Assembly: GCF_008868155.1 (NCBI RefSeq)
Contig: NZ_WBKR01000031.1
Coordinates: forward strand, 1-38,040
Origin: Micromonospora sp. ALFpr18c
GTDB taxonomy: Bacteria; Actinomycetota; Actinomycetes; Mycobacteriales; Micromonosporaceae
Length of the DNA stretch: 38,040 bases
Direction: 5' to 3'
Below are positions 10,453 to 18,473 of this stretch, piece by piece (within the stretch, counting starts at the first letter, position 1; every line of letters starts with the position of its first letter). The notes below the pieces were generated by a model that worked only from the letters and a program-made list of their open reading frames with translations, had not been told where the DNA came from and made no database searches. Both the position numbers and the translations under genes were made by a program.

Positions 10453-11619
10453 ATGACGGTGCACGCGCTGGAGGCGGCCCGCCGGTTGGCGCCGCGGTTC
10501 GCCGCGCGGGCGGCGGAGCACGACCGGGACGGCTCCTTCCCGGTCGAGGATTTTCGTGACCTGCGGGAGGCCGGCCTGTTCGGGCTGATGGTGCCCCGGG
10601 CGCTGGGTGGTCTCGGCGCCAGCTTCGCCGAGTACTCCGCCGTGGCCACCGAGCTTGCCCGGGGCAACGGCGCGACGGCCCTGGTGTTCAACATGCACGC
10701 GTCGGTCACCGGGGCGCTGGGTGCCGTCACCGAGGAGTTGGCCGAGGCGCTGGGTGTGCCGGACGAGGCGTTGGCCGCCCGGGATCGGCTGCTCACCGCG
10801 GCGGCGCAGGGTTCGTGGTACGCGGTCGCGATGAGCGAACGCGGTGCCGGCGCACGGCTCTCGCAACTGAGTACGGTCTACGAGGCGACCGACGGCGGCT
10901 GGCATCTCAAGGGCAGCAAGACCTTCTGTTCGGGGGCGGGGCACGCCGACGGCTACCTGGTGGCCGCGCGCAGTGCCGCCGACCAGTCGGTGGTGTCCCA
11001 GTTCCTGGTGCCGGCCGGCGACGGGTTGACCGTCGAGCCGACCTGGGACGCGCTCGGCATGCGTGCCACCTCCTCGCATGACCTGCACCTGGACGTCACC
11101 GTGCCGGCCGACCGGCTGCTCGGTGGGGTGGAGGGGTTGGCCCTGGTGGTCGCCCAGCTGATGCCGCACTGGCTGGTGGCGAGTTACGCGGCGGTCTACG
11201 TGGGGGTGGCCCAGGCGGCGATCGACGCGGCGGCCGAGCACCTCAACGCCCGCAACCTGGCCGGCCTGCCGGCGGTGCGGGCGCGGTTGGGGCGGGCGGA
11301 CGCGGCGACCGCGGCGGCCCGGCTGGTGGTCGCCGAGGCGGCCCGCCGGGTGGACGATGCGCCGGGCGACGCGGAGACCAACCGGTGGGTGTGGCGGGCC
11401 AAGCTGCTCGCCGGCACCACGGCCGCCGAGGTGGCGGCGTCGGTGCTGGAGGCGGCGGGCACCTCGGCGACGCGGCGCGGCCATCCGTTGGAGCGGCTCT
11501 ACCGGGACGCCCGTTGCGGGTCGTTGCACCCGGCGACGTCGGATGTCTGCGCCGACTGGCTGGGCATCGCCGCGCTGGGCGGCGACCCGGACCGCGACGG
11601 ATCGACTCCGCGTTGGTGA
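10453..11619 (+). CDS. Acyl-CoA dehydrogenase-fold flavoenzyme, probable hydroxylase
   Basis: A 388-residue protein of the acyl-CoA dehydrogenase superfamily, with the N-terminal helical domain, a middle FAD-binding beta domain (AVAMSERGAGARLSQ, GWHLKGSKTFCSGAGHADGY) and a C-terminal helical domain ending in LYRDARCGSLHP. The usual C-terminal YEGT-type motif of true dehydrogenases is absent. The RDAR...LHP ending resembles the flavin-dependent monooxygenases of this fold (DszC and HsaA types). I therefore favour an aromatic hydroxylase, which would suit a cassette with a type III PKS and a methyltransferase; a dehydrogenase is the alternative. The ATG at 10453 is preferred over 10429 because AAGGGGG lies five bases upstream of it, while 10429 has its G-run too close. 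Confidence 0.75.
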   Translation: MTVHALEAARRLAPRFAARAAEHDRDGSFPVEDFRDLREAGLFGLMVPRALGGLGASFAEYSAVATELARGNGATALVFNMHASVTGALGAVTEELAEALGVPDEALAARDRLLTAAAQGSWYAVAMSERGAGARLSQLSTVYEATDGGWHLKGSKTFCSGAGHADGYLVAARSAADQSVVSQFLVPAGDGLTVEPTWDALGMRATSSHDLHLDVTVPADRLLGGVEGLALVVAQLMPHWLVASYAAVYVGVAQAAIDAAAEHLNARNLAGLPAVRARLGRADAATAAARLVVAEAARRVDDAPGDAETNRWVWRAKLLAGTTAAEVAASVLEAAGTSATRRGHPLERLYRDARCGSLHPATSDVCADWLGIAALGGDPDRDGSTPRW

Positions 11620-11713
11620 GCCGGCGCGGCTCGGGTGAGGTGGTGCGACGGCCGGGCACGATGGCCGGGGGGACGGACCGGGGGAGGACAGCTTCGGACG
11701 AGAGGTGGGGATC

Positions 11714-12763
11714 GTGCCCGTACCAGTGATCGCGGGGCTCGGAACGGCGCAGCCGCCGTCGGCCTCGCAGGACGAGTTGTGGGAGGGCTTCTTCTCCCGG
11801 CACTTCTCCGGCACCACCCGGTCGTTGGCTCAGCGGATCTTCGCCAACTCGGGGGTGACCCGGCGGCAGGCGGCCGTCAATCCCCTGTTGGAGGACGTCT
11901 CGGACTGGCCGACCGAACGCCGGATGCGCCGCTACCAGGTGGAGGCGTTGCCGCTGGGTAAGGAGGCGGTCGGTCGTGCGTTGACGGCGGCCGGGCTCGG
12001 TGCCGGCGACGTGGGGTTGTTCATCGTCTGTTCCTGCACCGGGTACGCCACCCCGGGGCTGGACATCCTGCTGGCCCGGGATCTCGGCATGGCTCCGGAC
12101 ACGCAGCGGATGTTCGTGGGTCACATGGGCTGCTACGCAGCACTGCCAGGGCTGGGCGCGGCGAGTGACTTCGTCACCGCCCGGGGGCGTCCGGCGCTGC
12201 TGCTCTGCGCGGAGTTGACCAGCCTGCACATCCAGCCGTCCAGCGCCCGGGTGGACACTCAGCAGATCGTCTCGCACGCGCTCTTCTCGGACGCCGCGGT
12301 CGCCGCCGTGGTGGTGCCGGATGGTCGGGGGTACGCGCTGCGTGAGGTCACGTCGGTCACCGACACCTCGACGGCGGACCACATGACCTGGGACGTGACC
12401 GACGCCGGTTTCCGGATGGGGTTGTCGCCGAAGGTGCCGCAGGTGCTGTCCCGGCATGTGCGTGCTCTGGTCGACGACCTGCTGGCCCGGCACGGCACGA
12501 CCGGTTCCGAGGTGGACGGTTGGGCGGTGCACCCGGGTGGGCCGCGGATCCTCAACGTGGTGGAGCGGGAGTTGGCTCTGCCGCCGCAGGCGTTGGCGGC
12601 GTCCCGGGCGACGCTCGACGAGCACGGCAACTGTTCCTCGCCGACGGTGCTGCTGATCGTGGATCGGCTCAGCCGCGCGGCCACGGCGCCCCGCCGGATC
12701 GTCATGCTGGCGTTCGGCCCCGGCCTCACCCTGTACGCGGCCCTTCTCGATCGACAGGAGTGA
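11714..12763 (+). CDS. Type III polyketide synthase (chalcone/alkylresorcinol synthase family)
   Basis: A 349-residue ketosynthase that extends an acyl-CoA starter with malonyl-CoA and cyclises the product. The Cys-His-Asn triad is visible: C140 in VGHMGCYAALPG, His near 273 in GWAVHPGGPRIL and Asn near 306 in EHGNCSSPTV. The C-terminal FGPGLT loop is also present. The starter is unknown, but the neighbours (UbiA, UbiG-like, hydroxylase-like) suggest long-chain alkylresorcinol or pyrone-type products. I choose GTG 11714 because GAGGTGGGG precedes it; GTG 11705, three codons upstream, is the alternative and lies within that ribosome site. It follows the flavoenzyme gene after 94 bases. Confidence 0.93.
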   Translation: MPVPVIAGLGTAQPPSASQDELWEGFFSRHFSGTTRSLAQRIFANSGVTRRQAAVNPLLEDVSDWPTERRMRRYQVEALPLGKEAVGRALTAAGLGAGDVGLFIVCSCTGYATPGLDILLARDLGMAPDTQRMFVGHMGCYAALPGLGAASDFVTARGRPALLLCAELTSLHIQPSSARVDTQQIVSHALFSDAAVAAVVVPDGRGYALREVTSVTDTSTADHMTWDVTDAGFRMGLSPKVPQVLSRHVRALVDDLLARHGTTGSEVDGWAVHPGGPRILNVVERELALPPQALAASRATLDEHGNCSSPTVLLIVDRLSRAATAPRRIVMLAFGPGLTLYAALLDRQE

Positions 12764-12795
12764 TCTCCGCGCGGCCCGGCGGTACGCTCAGCACC

Positions 12796-13428
12796 ATGGA
12801 CACGGCGGACGATCGGCTGCGGTCGGTGGTGCTGGTCGGGGTGACCCTGGCCGTGCTGGCGGTGGGCGGCTGGTGGTGGCGGGCCGCCGCCCCTGCCCCG
12901 ACGGCCGGGTCGGCCGGCCCGCCGACGGCCGCGTCGAGCGTCAGCACCGACCTGGACCGGGTCGTCGCCTCCGGTGCGCTCGATGAGCGGGTGACGATGC
13001 GGGTGGATCCGCAGACCGGCGACATCATCAGCTTCCAGCGCCGCCCGTCGCTGATCGACCCCACGACGGGCGCGCTCACCGGCATCGACAGCGACGAGGG
13101 GGTGCTCTCCTCGGGGAGTGACCTGCCGTCGTTCCACCAGACGATCTGGCGGGAGGACCGGGAACTCGCGCCGGGCCAGGGGCTGACCAGGCAGGCGTCC
13201 GACGACGGCTCCCGCTATCTGCTGCAGTACCGGTGCACCCGACCGGGCGCCATGGCGGTGACGGGCACCGGGGCCGAGATCGCCGGCCCGCCGCGCATCG
13301 ACTGCGACGGCTCGGTCGCCTCGGCCGAGGTGCTGCCCGGTGGCGGGCCGTTCCGGGTGTCCCTGTCGGCCGTCGGCGACCAGCCCATCGACGTCGAGGT
13401 GCAGCTCGTCGCCCTGCCTCCGCGCTAG
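12796..13428 (+). CDS. Single-span membrane-anchored protein of unknown function
   Basis: A 210-residue protein. Residues 1-10 are polar, residues 11-28 form one hydrophobic span (VVLVGVTLAVLAVGGWWW), and an Ala/Pro/Thr linker to about residue 50 leads to an extracytoplasmic domain. That domain has two Cys (YRCTR and RIDCDG), probably a disulfide, and closes with short beta strands (GPFRVSLSAVGDQPIDVEVQLVAL). It begins 32 bases after the type III PKS stop and could be cotranscribed, but nothing in it suggests biosynthesis. The ATG at 12796 is chosen as the only start that places the span near the N-terminus. I do not recognise the family. Confidence 0.7.
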   Translation: MDTADDRLRSVVLVGVTLAVLAVGGWWWRAAAPAPTAGSAGPPTAASSVSTDLDRVVASGALDERVTMRVDPQTGDIISFQRRPSLIDPTTGALTGIDSDEGVLSSGSDLPSFHQTIWREDRELAPGQGLTRQASDDGSRYLLQYRCTRPGAMAVTGTGAEIAGPPRIDCDGSVASAEVLPGGGPFRVSLSAVGDQPIDVEVQLVALPPR

Positions 13429-13448
13429 GCAGGCCCCTCAGACGGCGC

Positions 13449-13484
13449 GGGCCGGTCGGGCGGTGAGGGCCGGTCAGGCGGCGA
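13449..13484. repeat. Imperfect 18-base tandem duplication
   Basis: Two 18-base units (13449-13466 and 13467-13484) differ at two positions. The second contains the stop codon of the leftward gene (TCA on the plus strand at 13474-13476), where the first unit has TCG. It looks like a short tandem duplication at a gene end. Confidence 0.6.
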
Positions 13485-14142
13485 GGGCGCTCAGGTCGTC
13501 CCGGTACGCGTCGACCGGCCCGAGGTCGGGCAGCACCCGGGTGACCACGCCGGTGCGGTCGACCAGCAGTGCGGTCGCGGCACCGGGCCCCAGGAACGAG
13601 CGCAGCCCGCCGGCGGGGTCGGCAAGTGCCCGGACGCCGTTGATCGGCGGTGGGGTGCTGACCGCCCGCCCTTCGGTCACGGTGACCACGGTGACCCCGG
13701 CGGGCGCTGCGGCGACGGCCTCGGCGACGACGTCCGGGCACGCGCAGTCGTCCACCAGGATGATCATGGCGGGCAGCAGGCCGCGCAGCGGCACCGGCGC
13801 CTGGCCGGCGTCAACCAGGTCCAGCGCGGGCAACGCCCGGCCAGTGAGGGACGCGGGTGGTGAGGACGGTGTCGGTGTCGGCCGGTCGGTGCCGCGGGTG
13901 GCGCGAGGCCAGGTGACGGCGAGCAGGCCGGCCAGCGTGGTGAGCACCGCGATCAGCAGGACCAGCATCGGCAGGGCCAGCGCCCGGTGTGGGCCGGCGG
14001 CGCGGCGTAGCTCACGGCGGAGCTGTGCGGCCTCGCTGGCGAGCGCCGAGGCGTCGTCGGGGATGACCACGCGACCCCATTCGGGTGGCAGGTCGGGCAG
14101 GCCGTCGGACGGCCCGTGGCCCTCTGCGTCCGGCTTGCCCAT
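13474..14142 (-). CDS. Membrane-anchored protein with possible thioredoxin-like domain
   Basis: A 222-residue protein. The first 60 residues are cytosolic and acidic then basic (PEWGRVVIPDDASALASEA, LRRELRRAAG). Residues about 60-80 are one hydrophobic span (ALPMLVLLIAVLTTLAGLL), followed by a Pro/Thr/Ser linker and an outer domain of about 110 residues. In that domain MIILVDDCACPD, GVTVVTVTEG and TALLVDRTGVVTRVLPDLG resemble the strand order of thioredoxin/TlpA-like folds, with C-A-C instead of CxxC. Redox activity is therefore only a possibility. The ATG at 14142 follows AGGGGGT four bases upstream. It is convergent with the preceding gene and divergent from carD. Confidence 0.72.
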   Translation of the reverse strand: MGKPDAEGHGPSDGLPDLPPEWGRVVIPDDASALASEAAQLRRELRRAAGPHRALALPMLVLLIAVLTTLAGLLAVTWPRATRGTDRPTPTPSSPPASLTGRALPALDLVDAGQAPVPLRGLLPAMIILVDDCACPDVVAEAVAAAPAGVTVVTVTEGRAVSTPPPINGVRALADPAGGLRSFLGPGAATALLVDRTGVVTRVLPDLGPVDAYRDDLSALAA

Positions 14143-14469
14143 CGGACCCCCTGAAGCGTCTCGAGAGCGGAATGCTGTTCGGCCTCCAGCGTCCCCCACC
14201 GGGGGCACCTCTCGCTACACCTGGGCGCGGTCCCGCTGCCCGGGATACCATGAAGTGAGCGCATAGCCCTTGATCTCGACGTTCTGTTCACCCGTACCGG
14301 GCAGTCATCCGTGCGTTACGGAGCGTGTTCGAACCATCGGTTTGACCGCCTGTCAAGCTGAAGAAAGACCTCTCACAGGGCCCCTGAGCTGCGCCAACGG
14401 TCAGGACATCGGTGAGACATCGGTGCCTGACCGTGTTACCCTAGACACAGCGAAAGGGGTTTCGAACCT
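14143..14469. promoter_or_regulatory. Long intergenic region upstream of carD
   Basis: The only gap over 300 bases (327), between two divergent genes. It holds GTTCGAAC (14327-14334), an inverted repeat TTGAC-CGCCT-GTCAA (14342-14356), and a 10-base direct repeat at an 11-base period (14405-14414 and 14416-14425) flanked by TCAG and CTGA. A likely carD -10 TACCCT is at 14437-14442, with a weak -35 GAGACA at 14414-14419 (17-base spacing). AAAGGGG (14453-14459) is a ribosome site for carD. No small ORF with support is seen. Confidence 0.55.
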
Positions 14470-14955
14470 ATGGTTTTCAGTGTCGGCGAGACCGTTGTTT
14501 ACCCCCACCACGGGGCCGCACTCATCGAGGCAATCGAGACTCGGGTCATCAAGGGCGAGCCTAAGCAATATCTCGTCCTGAGGGTCGCGCAGGGTGACCT
14601 GACGGTCCGGGTGCCCGCCGAGAACGCCGAGATCGTGGGCGTGCGCGAGGTGGTTGGCGAAGAGGGCCTCGGTAAGGTCTTCGACGTTCTTCGGGCTCCG
14701 CACACCGAAGAGCCGACCAACTGGTCGCGGCGTTACAAGGCCAACCTGGAAAAGCTGGCCTCCGGCAACCCGCTGAAGGTCGCCGAGGTCGTGCGTGACC
14801 TGTGGCGCCGGGAGCGGGAGCGGGGCCTGTCCGCGGGTGAGAAGCGGATGCTCGCCAAGGCCCGCGACATTCTCGTCGGCGAGGTCGCGCTGGCGGAGAA
14901 GAGCACCAAGGACGAGGCGGAGACGCTGCTCGACAAGGTGCTCACCGAGGCCTAG
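14470..14955 (+). CDS. carD: CarD-family RNA polymerase-binding regulator
   Basis: Essential actinobacterial factor that binds the RNA polymerase beta lobe and stabilises open promoter complexes, notably at rRNA promoters. The 161 residues match the family: N-terminal RNAP-interaction domain ([38 protein letters not shown]) and C-terminal helical DNA-binding domain with Trp at 85 ([17 protein letters not shown]), the position of the conserved wedge Trp in M. tuberculosis CarD. The ATG at 14470 has AAAGGGG ten bases upstream. It is followed by ispD after 56 bases, the arrangement known in mycobacteria. Repeats in its upstream region may carry regulation. Confidence 0.96.
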   Translation: MVFSVGETVVYPHHGAALIEAIETRVIKGEPKQYLVLRVAQGDLTVRVPAENAEIVGVREVVGEEGLGKVFDVLRAPHTEEPTNWSRRYKANLEKLASGNPLKVAEVVRDLWRRERERGLSAGEKRMLAKARDILVGEVALAEKSTKDEAETLLDKVLTEA

Positions 14956-14998
14956 TCCGCACAGCATCGTCGTATCCGATTCGTAGCGAAGAAACCAC

Positions 14999-15054
14999 CG
15001 AGGACCGCGACGTGACCGCGCAGCTCAATCCGCGCGGTGACGTCGCGGTCCTCG
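14999..15054 (+). promoter_or_regulatory. Near-perfect hairpin over the ispD ribosome site and start codon
   Basis: Bases 14999-15021 pair with 15032-15054: 22 of 23 positions, with one G-G mismatch at 15014/15039 and a ten-base loop. The left arm contains GAGGA (15000-15004, the likely ribosome site) and the GTG start (15012-15014). The right arm encodes residues of the conserved VAVLVP strand of IspD. In mRNA it would hide both translation signals. There is no T-tract, so a simple terminator is less likely. Confidence 0.7.
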
Positions 15055-15707
15055 TGCCTGCGGCGGGTGCCGGTGTACGACTCGGCCCCGGCCGGCCCAA
15101 GGCGCTGCGCCTGCTCGCCGGCGAACCGCTGCTGGTGCACGCCGTACGGCGGTTGGCGGCGGCACCCTCGGTGCACACGATCGTGGTGGCGGCGCCGGCC
15201 GCCGAGGTGACGGCCGTCCGCGAGCTGCTCGCCCCGGTGGCACCGGTGACCGTGGTGCCCGGCGGGGCGGAGCGGCAGGCGTCGGTGGCCGCCGCGCTGG
15301 CCGCGGTGCCCGCCGGCCCGACGATCATCCTCGTGCACGACGCCGCCCGCGCGCTCACCCCTGCCGAGCTGGTCGAGTCCGTCGCGGCGGCGGTCCGGTC
15401 CGGCCGGGACGCGGTGATCCCGGTGCTGCCGGTCGTCGACACGATCAAGGAGGTCGGTGCCGGCGAGGTGGTGCTCGGCACCGTCGACCGGTCCGCCCTG
15501 CGCGCGGTGCAGACCCCGCAGGGTTTCCGCCGGGCTGTGCTCACCGCGGCGCACGCCGCAGCGGGCGACCCGCTCACCGACGACGCCGGTCTCGTCGAGA
15601 AGCAGGGCATCACCGTGAGCTGTGTGCCCGGCTCCGAGTACGCCCTGAAGATCACCCGGCCCTTCGACCTGGCGCTCGCGGAGCATCTGCTCGCCGCCGG
15701 CGGCTGA
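15012..15707 (+). CDS. ispD: IspD 2-C-methyl-D-erythritol 4-phosphate cytidylyltransferase
   Basis: Third step of the MEP isoprenoid pathway: MEP plus CTP gives CDP-methylerythritol. The 231 residues have the nucleotide-binding loop [20 protein letters not shown] near residue 14, the central [11 protein letters not shown] motif, and [11 protein letters not shown] and [11 protein letters not shown] in the C-terminal half, all typical of IspD. The GTG at 15012 leaves eight residues before the conserved strand, fitting the family. Its initiation region is inside an unusually stable hairpin. It is followed by ispF after 16 bases; carD lies upstream. No fusion of IspD with IspF is present, unlike in some other bacteria. 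Confidence 0.96.
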   Translation: MTAQLNPRGDVAVLVPAAGAGVRLGPGRPKALRLLAGEPLLVHAVRRLAAAPSVHTIVVAAPAAEVTAVRELLAPVAPVTVVPGGAERQASVAAALAAVPAGPTIILVHDAARALTPAELVESVAAAVRSGRDAVIPVLPVVDTIKEVGAGEVVLGTVDRSALRAVQTPQGFRRAVLTAAHAAAGDPLTDDAGLVEKQGITVSCVPGSEYALKITRPFDLALAEHLLAAGG

Positions 15708-15723
15708 CGCGTACCCTCGGGTC

Positions 15724-16206
15724 ATGATCGTTCCCCGGGTGGCCATCGGCACCGACGTGCACGCGTTCGAGCCCGGCCGGCCCTGCTGGGTCGCGGGCCT
15801 GCTCTGGCCCGACCAGGATGGCCTGGCCGGGCACTCGGACGCCGACGTGGCCGCGCACGCCGCCTGCAACGCGCTGCTCTCCGCCGCCGGCCTCGGTGAT
15901 CTCGGCTCCGTCTTCGGGGTGGGTCAGCCGGAGTGGGCCGGCGCGTCGGGGGTGGCCCTGCTGACCGAGACGGCCCGGCGGGTGCGTGCCGCCGGCCTGG
16001 AGATCGGCAACGTGTCCGTGCAGGTCGTCGGCAACCGACCCAAGATCAGTCGCCGCCGGGAGGAGGCCCAGCAGGTGCTCTCCGCCGCCGTCGACGCCCC
16101 GGTGACCATCTCCGCCGCGACCACCGACGGCCTCGGTTTCACCGGCCGGGAGGAAGGCTTGGCCGGCATCGCGGTGGCGCTGGTGTACGACGCTCCGGCC
16201 GCCTAG
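15724..16206 (+). CDS. ispF: IspF 2-C-methyl-D-erythritol 2,4-cyclodiphosphate synthase
   Basis: Fifth step of the MEP pathway; converts CDP-ME 2-phosphate to MEcPP with release of CMP. The 160 residues show the metal-binding GTDVHAF (Asp and His), GHSDADV and the C-terminal [13 protein letters not shown]. Trimer-typical length and motif order are intact. The ATG at 15724 lies close to the ispD stop, so the pair is almost certainly cotranscribed. The next gene starts ten bases after the stop. As I recall, mycobacteria have cysS directly after ispF, whereas here a TPR membrane protein follows. Confidence 0.96.
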   Translation: MIVPRVAIGTDVHAFEPGRPCWVAGLLWPDQDGLAGHSDADVAAHAACNALLSAAGLGDLGSVFGVGQPEWAGASGVALLTETARRVRAAGLEIGNVSVQVVGNRPKISRRREEAQQVLSAAVDAPVTISAATTDGLGFTGREEGLAGIAVALVYDAPAA

Positions 16207-16216
16207 GCTCGCCGCG

Positions 16217-17245
16217 ATGTCCACCGATCCCACCCCCGACCAGTCCGCCGCCGACGGCTACGTCCAGCGCGCCCAGCTCCTCGCCGAACTCGGCCGCCAC
16301 GACGAGGCGGCCGGTGAGTTGACCTACGGGCTCGCCCTGCGCCCCGACGCCCCGGACGCCCTCACCATGCTGGCCCGGGTGCACCTGGCCGCCGGCCGGC
16401 CGGCGGACGCGCTCACCGCCGCCGACGCGGCCGTGGCCGCCGCACCGGATGCTCTTCCGCCACTGGTCACCCGTGCCATGGCGCTGGCCGACCTGGGGCG
16501 GTACCCGGAGTCGGCCGCCACCGCCGACCGGCTCCTCGCGCTCGGCGCCGACGACGCGTACGCCCAGCGCAGCGCGGCGGCGATCCTGGCCGACTCGCGC
16601 AACGGCCAGCCGGCGCTCAACGCGGCCTGGCGCGGGGTCGAGCTGGCGCCGGACGAACCGCAGGCGCACCTCGTGCTCGGTCTGGTCGCCGCCCGGCTGG
16701 AGCTGTTCGACCTGGCCGAGCGGGCCTACCGGGAGGCGTTGCGGCTCGACCCTCTCCTCGCTGACGCCCCCCACGACGTGGGTGTCATCCGCCTCGAGCA
16801 GCGCCGCTGGTCGCAGGCGTTGGAACATGTCGCCGAGGCGGTCACCATCAGCCCGAGCCGGATGGACTCCGGGCGGACCATCGCGTACGGCCTGCACCGC
16901 CTGGTGCTCTGGGGCGCGGGCTGGTCGCTGGTGGCGGCGGTGCTGGTGGCGTTCGCGGCCTCGGCCAACGACGGGCTCTCCCGCGTCGTCGCGGTGCTCG
17001 CCGCGCTGACCGGTGGGGTCGTGGTGTGGCAGCTCGCCGCACGCCTGCCGGGGCTGACCCGGACGGTGCTGCCCGCCCTGGTGCACTCGGATCGGGCGAT
17101 GGCGCTGGCGATCTACGCGGTGGGAGCCGCGCCCGTGCTGCTCCTGGTGTACGCGGTGGTCGGCTCGCCGTGGCCGCTGGTGCTGGCCATCGCCGCCACC
17201 GCGATCGCCGAGTTCGCCGTCTTCACCCGTACCGCGATCCGCTAG
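16217..17245 (+). CDS. TPR-repeat membrane protein
   Basis: A 342-residue protein. The N-terminal 215 residues are helical tetratricopeptide-like repeats (for example AQLLAELGRHDEAAGELTYG, EPQAHLVLGLVAARLELFDL, AERAYREALRLDPLLADAP), a protein-interaction scaffold. The C-terminal 120 residues contain four hydrophobic spans (about 230-252, 258-280, 293-315 and 318-337). The topology suggests cytosolic repeats anchored to the membrane. No enzyme motif is seen. It begins ten bases after ispF and probably shares its transcript. Its TAG overlaps the TAG of convergent hmgA within CTAG at 17242-17245. Confidence 0.85.
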   Translation: MSTDPTPDQSAADGYVQRAQLLAELGRHDEAAGELTYGLALRPDAPDALTMLARVHLAAGRPADALTAADAAVAAAPDALPPLVTRAMALADLGRYPESAATADRLLALGADDAYAQRSAAAILADSRNGQPALNAAWRGVELAPDEPQAHLVLGLVAARLELFDLAERAYREALRLDPLLADAPHDVGVIRLEQRRWSQALEHVAEAVTISPSRMDSGRTIAYGLHRLVLWGAGWSLVAAVLVAFAASANDGLSRVVAVLAALTGGVVVWQLAARLPGLTRTVLPALVHSDRAMALAIYAVGAAPVLLLVYAVVGSPWPLVLAIAATAIAEFAVFTRTAIR

Positions 17246-18438
17246 GCCCGTCGCGCCCAGGTCCAGGCGTACGCGTCGTCCTCGCAGGTGCGGGCCGCGT
17301 CGCAGAGATCCAGCGGGCGGAAGGTGTCGACCATGACGGCCAGCTCGTCGAAGTAGTCCGCGCCGATGGAGCGTTCGGCGGCGCCCGGCTGGGGGCCGTG
17401 GGTGAAGCCGGACGGGTGCAGCGAGATCGACCCCTGCTCGATGCCGGAGCCGCGCCGGGCCTCGTAGTTGCCGCCGGTGTAGAAGAGCATCTCGTCGGAG
17501 TCGACGTTGTGGTGGTTGTACGGCACCGGGATCGAGTCCGGGTGGTAGTCGACCTTGCGGGGCACGAAGGAGCAGATGACGAAGTTGGGCCCCTGGAAGG
17601 TCTGGTGCACGGGCGGGGGCTGGTGGATGCGGCCGGTGATCGGCTCGAAGTCGTGGATGGAGAACGCCCACGGGTAGAGGTGCCCGTCCCAGCCGACCAC
17701 GTCGAACGGGTGGTTGGCATAGGTGTGACGAGTCCACGCAGTGCCGCTGCCACCGGGGCCTGCGGCCCGGGACCGGTGGCGGACCAGCACCTCGACCTCC
17801 TCGCCGTTGACGAGCAGCGGCGCGTCCGGCCCCCGGACGTCGCGCTCGCAGTACGGCGAGTGCTCCAGGAACTGGCCGCGGACGGAGAGGTAGCGCTTGG
17901 GCGGGCCGATGTGCCCGGACGCCTCGACGGTGAGCAGCCGGACGGGCTGGTCGCCGGTGGGCACGAGCCGGTGGATGGTCGAGGTGGGGATGACGACGTA
18001 GTCGCCGGCGACCGCGTCCAGTGCCCCGAACGGCGACTCGACCCGCATCGTGCCCGCCTCGACGTAGAGGCAGTGGTCGCCGGTGGCGTCGCGGAACAGC
18101 GGCGAGGGCCGGTCGGCGAGCACGTACCCGATCCGTACGTCGTCGTTGGCGAGCAGGTACTGCCGGCCGAGGATCGGGTCGGCGCCGCCGGTGTCCAGCT
18201 TGTGGGTGCGCAGGTGGCGGGGCTTGAGCGGCAGGTTTGGTGCCCGGGTGAACGCGGGCGGGGTGAACTCGTCGGCGGCGAGGATCGCGGTGGGCGCGTG
18301 CCGGTGGTAGAGCAGGGACGAGTCGGAGGAGAAGCCCTCCTGGCCCATCAGCTCCTCGGCGTAGAGGCTGCCGTCGGGCTGGCGGAACTGGGTGTGGCGC
18401 TTGCGGGGCACCTCGCCGACGCTGCGGTAGTACGGCAT
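17242..18438 (-). CDS. hmgA: Homogentisate 1,2-dioxygenase
   Basis: Fe(II) dioxygenase of tyrosine breakdown that opens the homogentisate ring to maleylacetoacetate. The 398 residues show the cupin-like fold with metal ligands in YNHHNVDSDEMLFY (His and Glu) and GFTHGPQPG (His), and the family motif FQGPNFVICSFVPRK. The ATG at 18438 is preceded by GGGAGG. The upstream frame is open but lacks family similarity. It is divergent from an unnamed gene, with 94 bases between starts holding a perfect palindrome. It is convergent with the TPR gene and shares CTAG with it. Actinobacterial HmgA are slightly shorter than eukaryotic enzymes, as here. Confidence 0.96.
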   Translation of the reverse strand: MPYYRSVGEVPRKRHTQFRQPDGSLYAEELMGQEGFSSDSSLLYHRHAPTAILAADEFTPPAFTRAPNLPLKPRHLRTHKLDTGGADPILGRQYLLANDDVRIGYVLADRPSPLFRDATGDHCLYVEAGTMRVESPFGALDAVAGDYVVIPTSTIHRLVPTGDQPVRLLTVEASGHIGPPKRYLSVRGQFLEHSPYCERDVRGPDAPLLVNGEEVEVLVRHRSRAAGPGGSGTAWTRHTYANHPFDVVGWDGHLYPWAFSIHDFEPITGRIHQPPPVHQTFQGPNFVICSFVPRKVDYHPDSIPVPYNHHNVDSDEMLFYTGGNYEARRGSGIEQGSISLHPSGFTHGPQPGAAERSIGADYFDELAVMVDTFRPLDLCDAARTCEDDAYAWTWARRA

Positions 18439-18473
18439 CTCGCCTCCCGATAAGTCCCGTTCACCGGCCGGTG

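Noticed and set aside
14327..14334. LexA-type SOS box GTTCGAAC upstream of carD
   Set aside because: The actinobacterial box needs GAAC and GTTC arms with four bases between them in the other order; this is a plain eight-base palindrome.
15652..16233. Minus-strand frame opposite ispF
   Set aside because: IspF has all metal and catalytic motifs on the plus strand.
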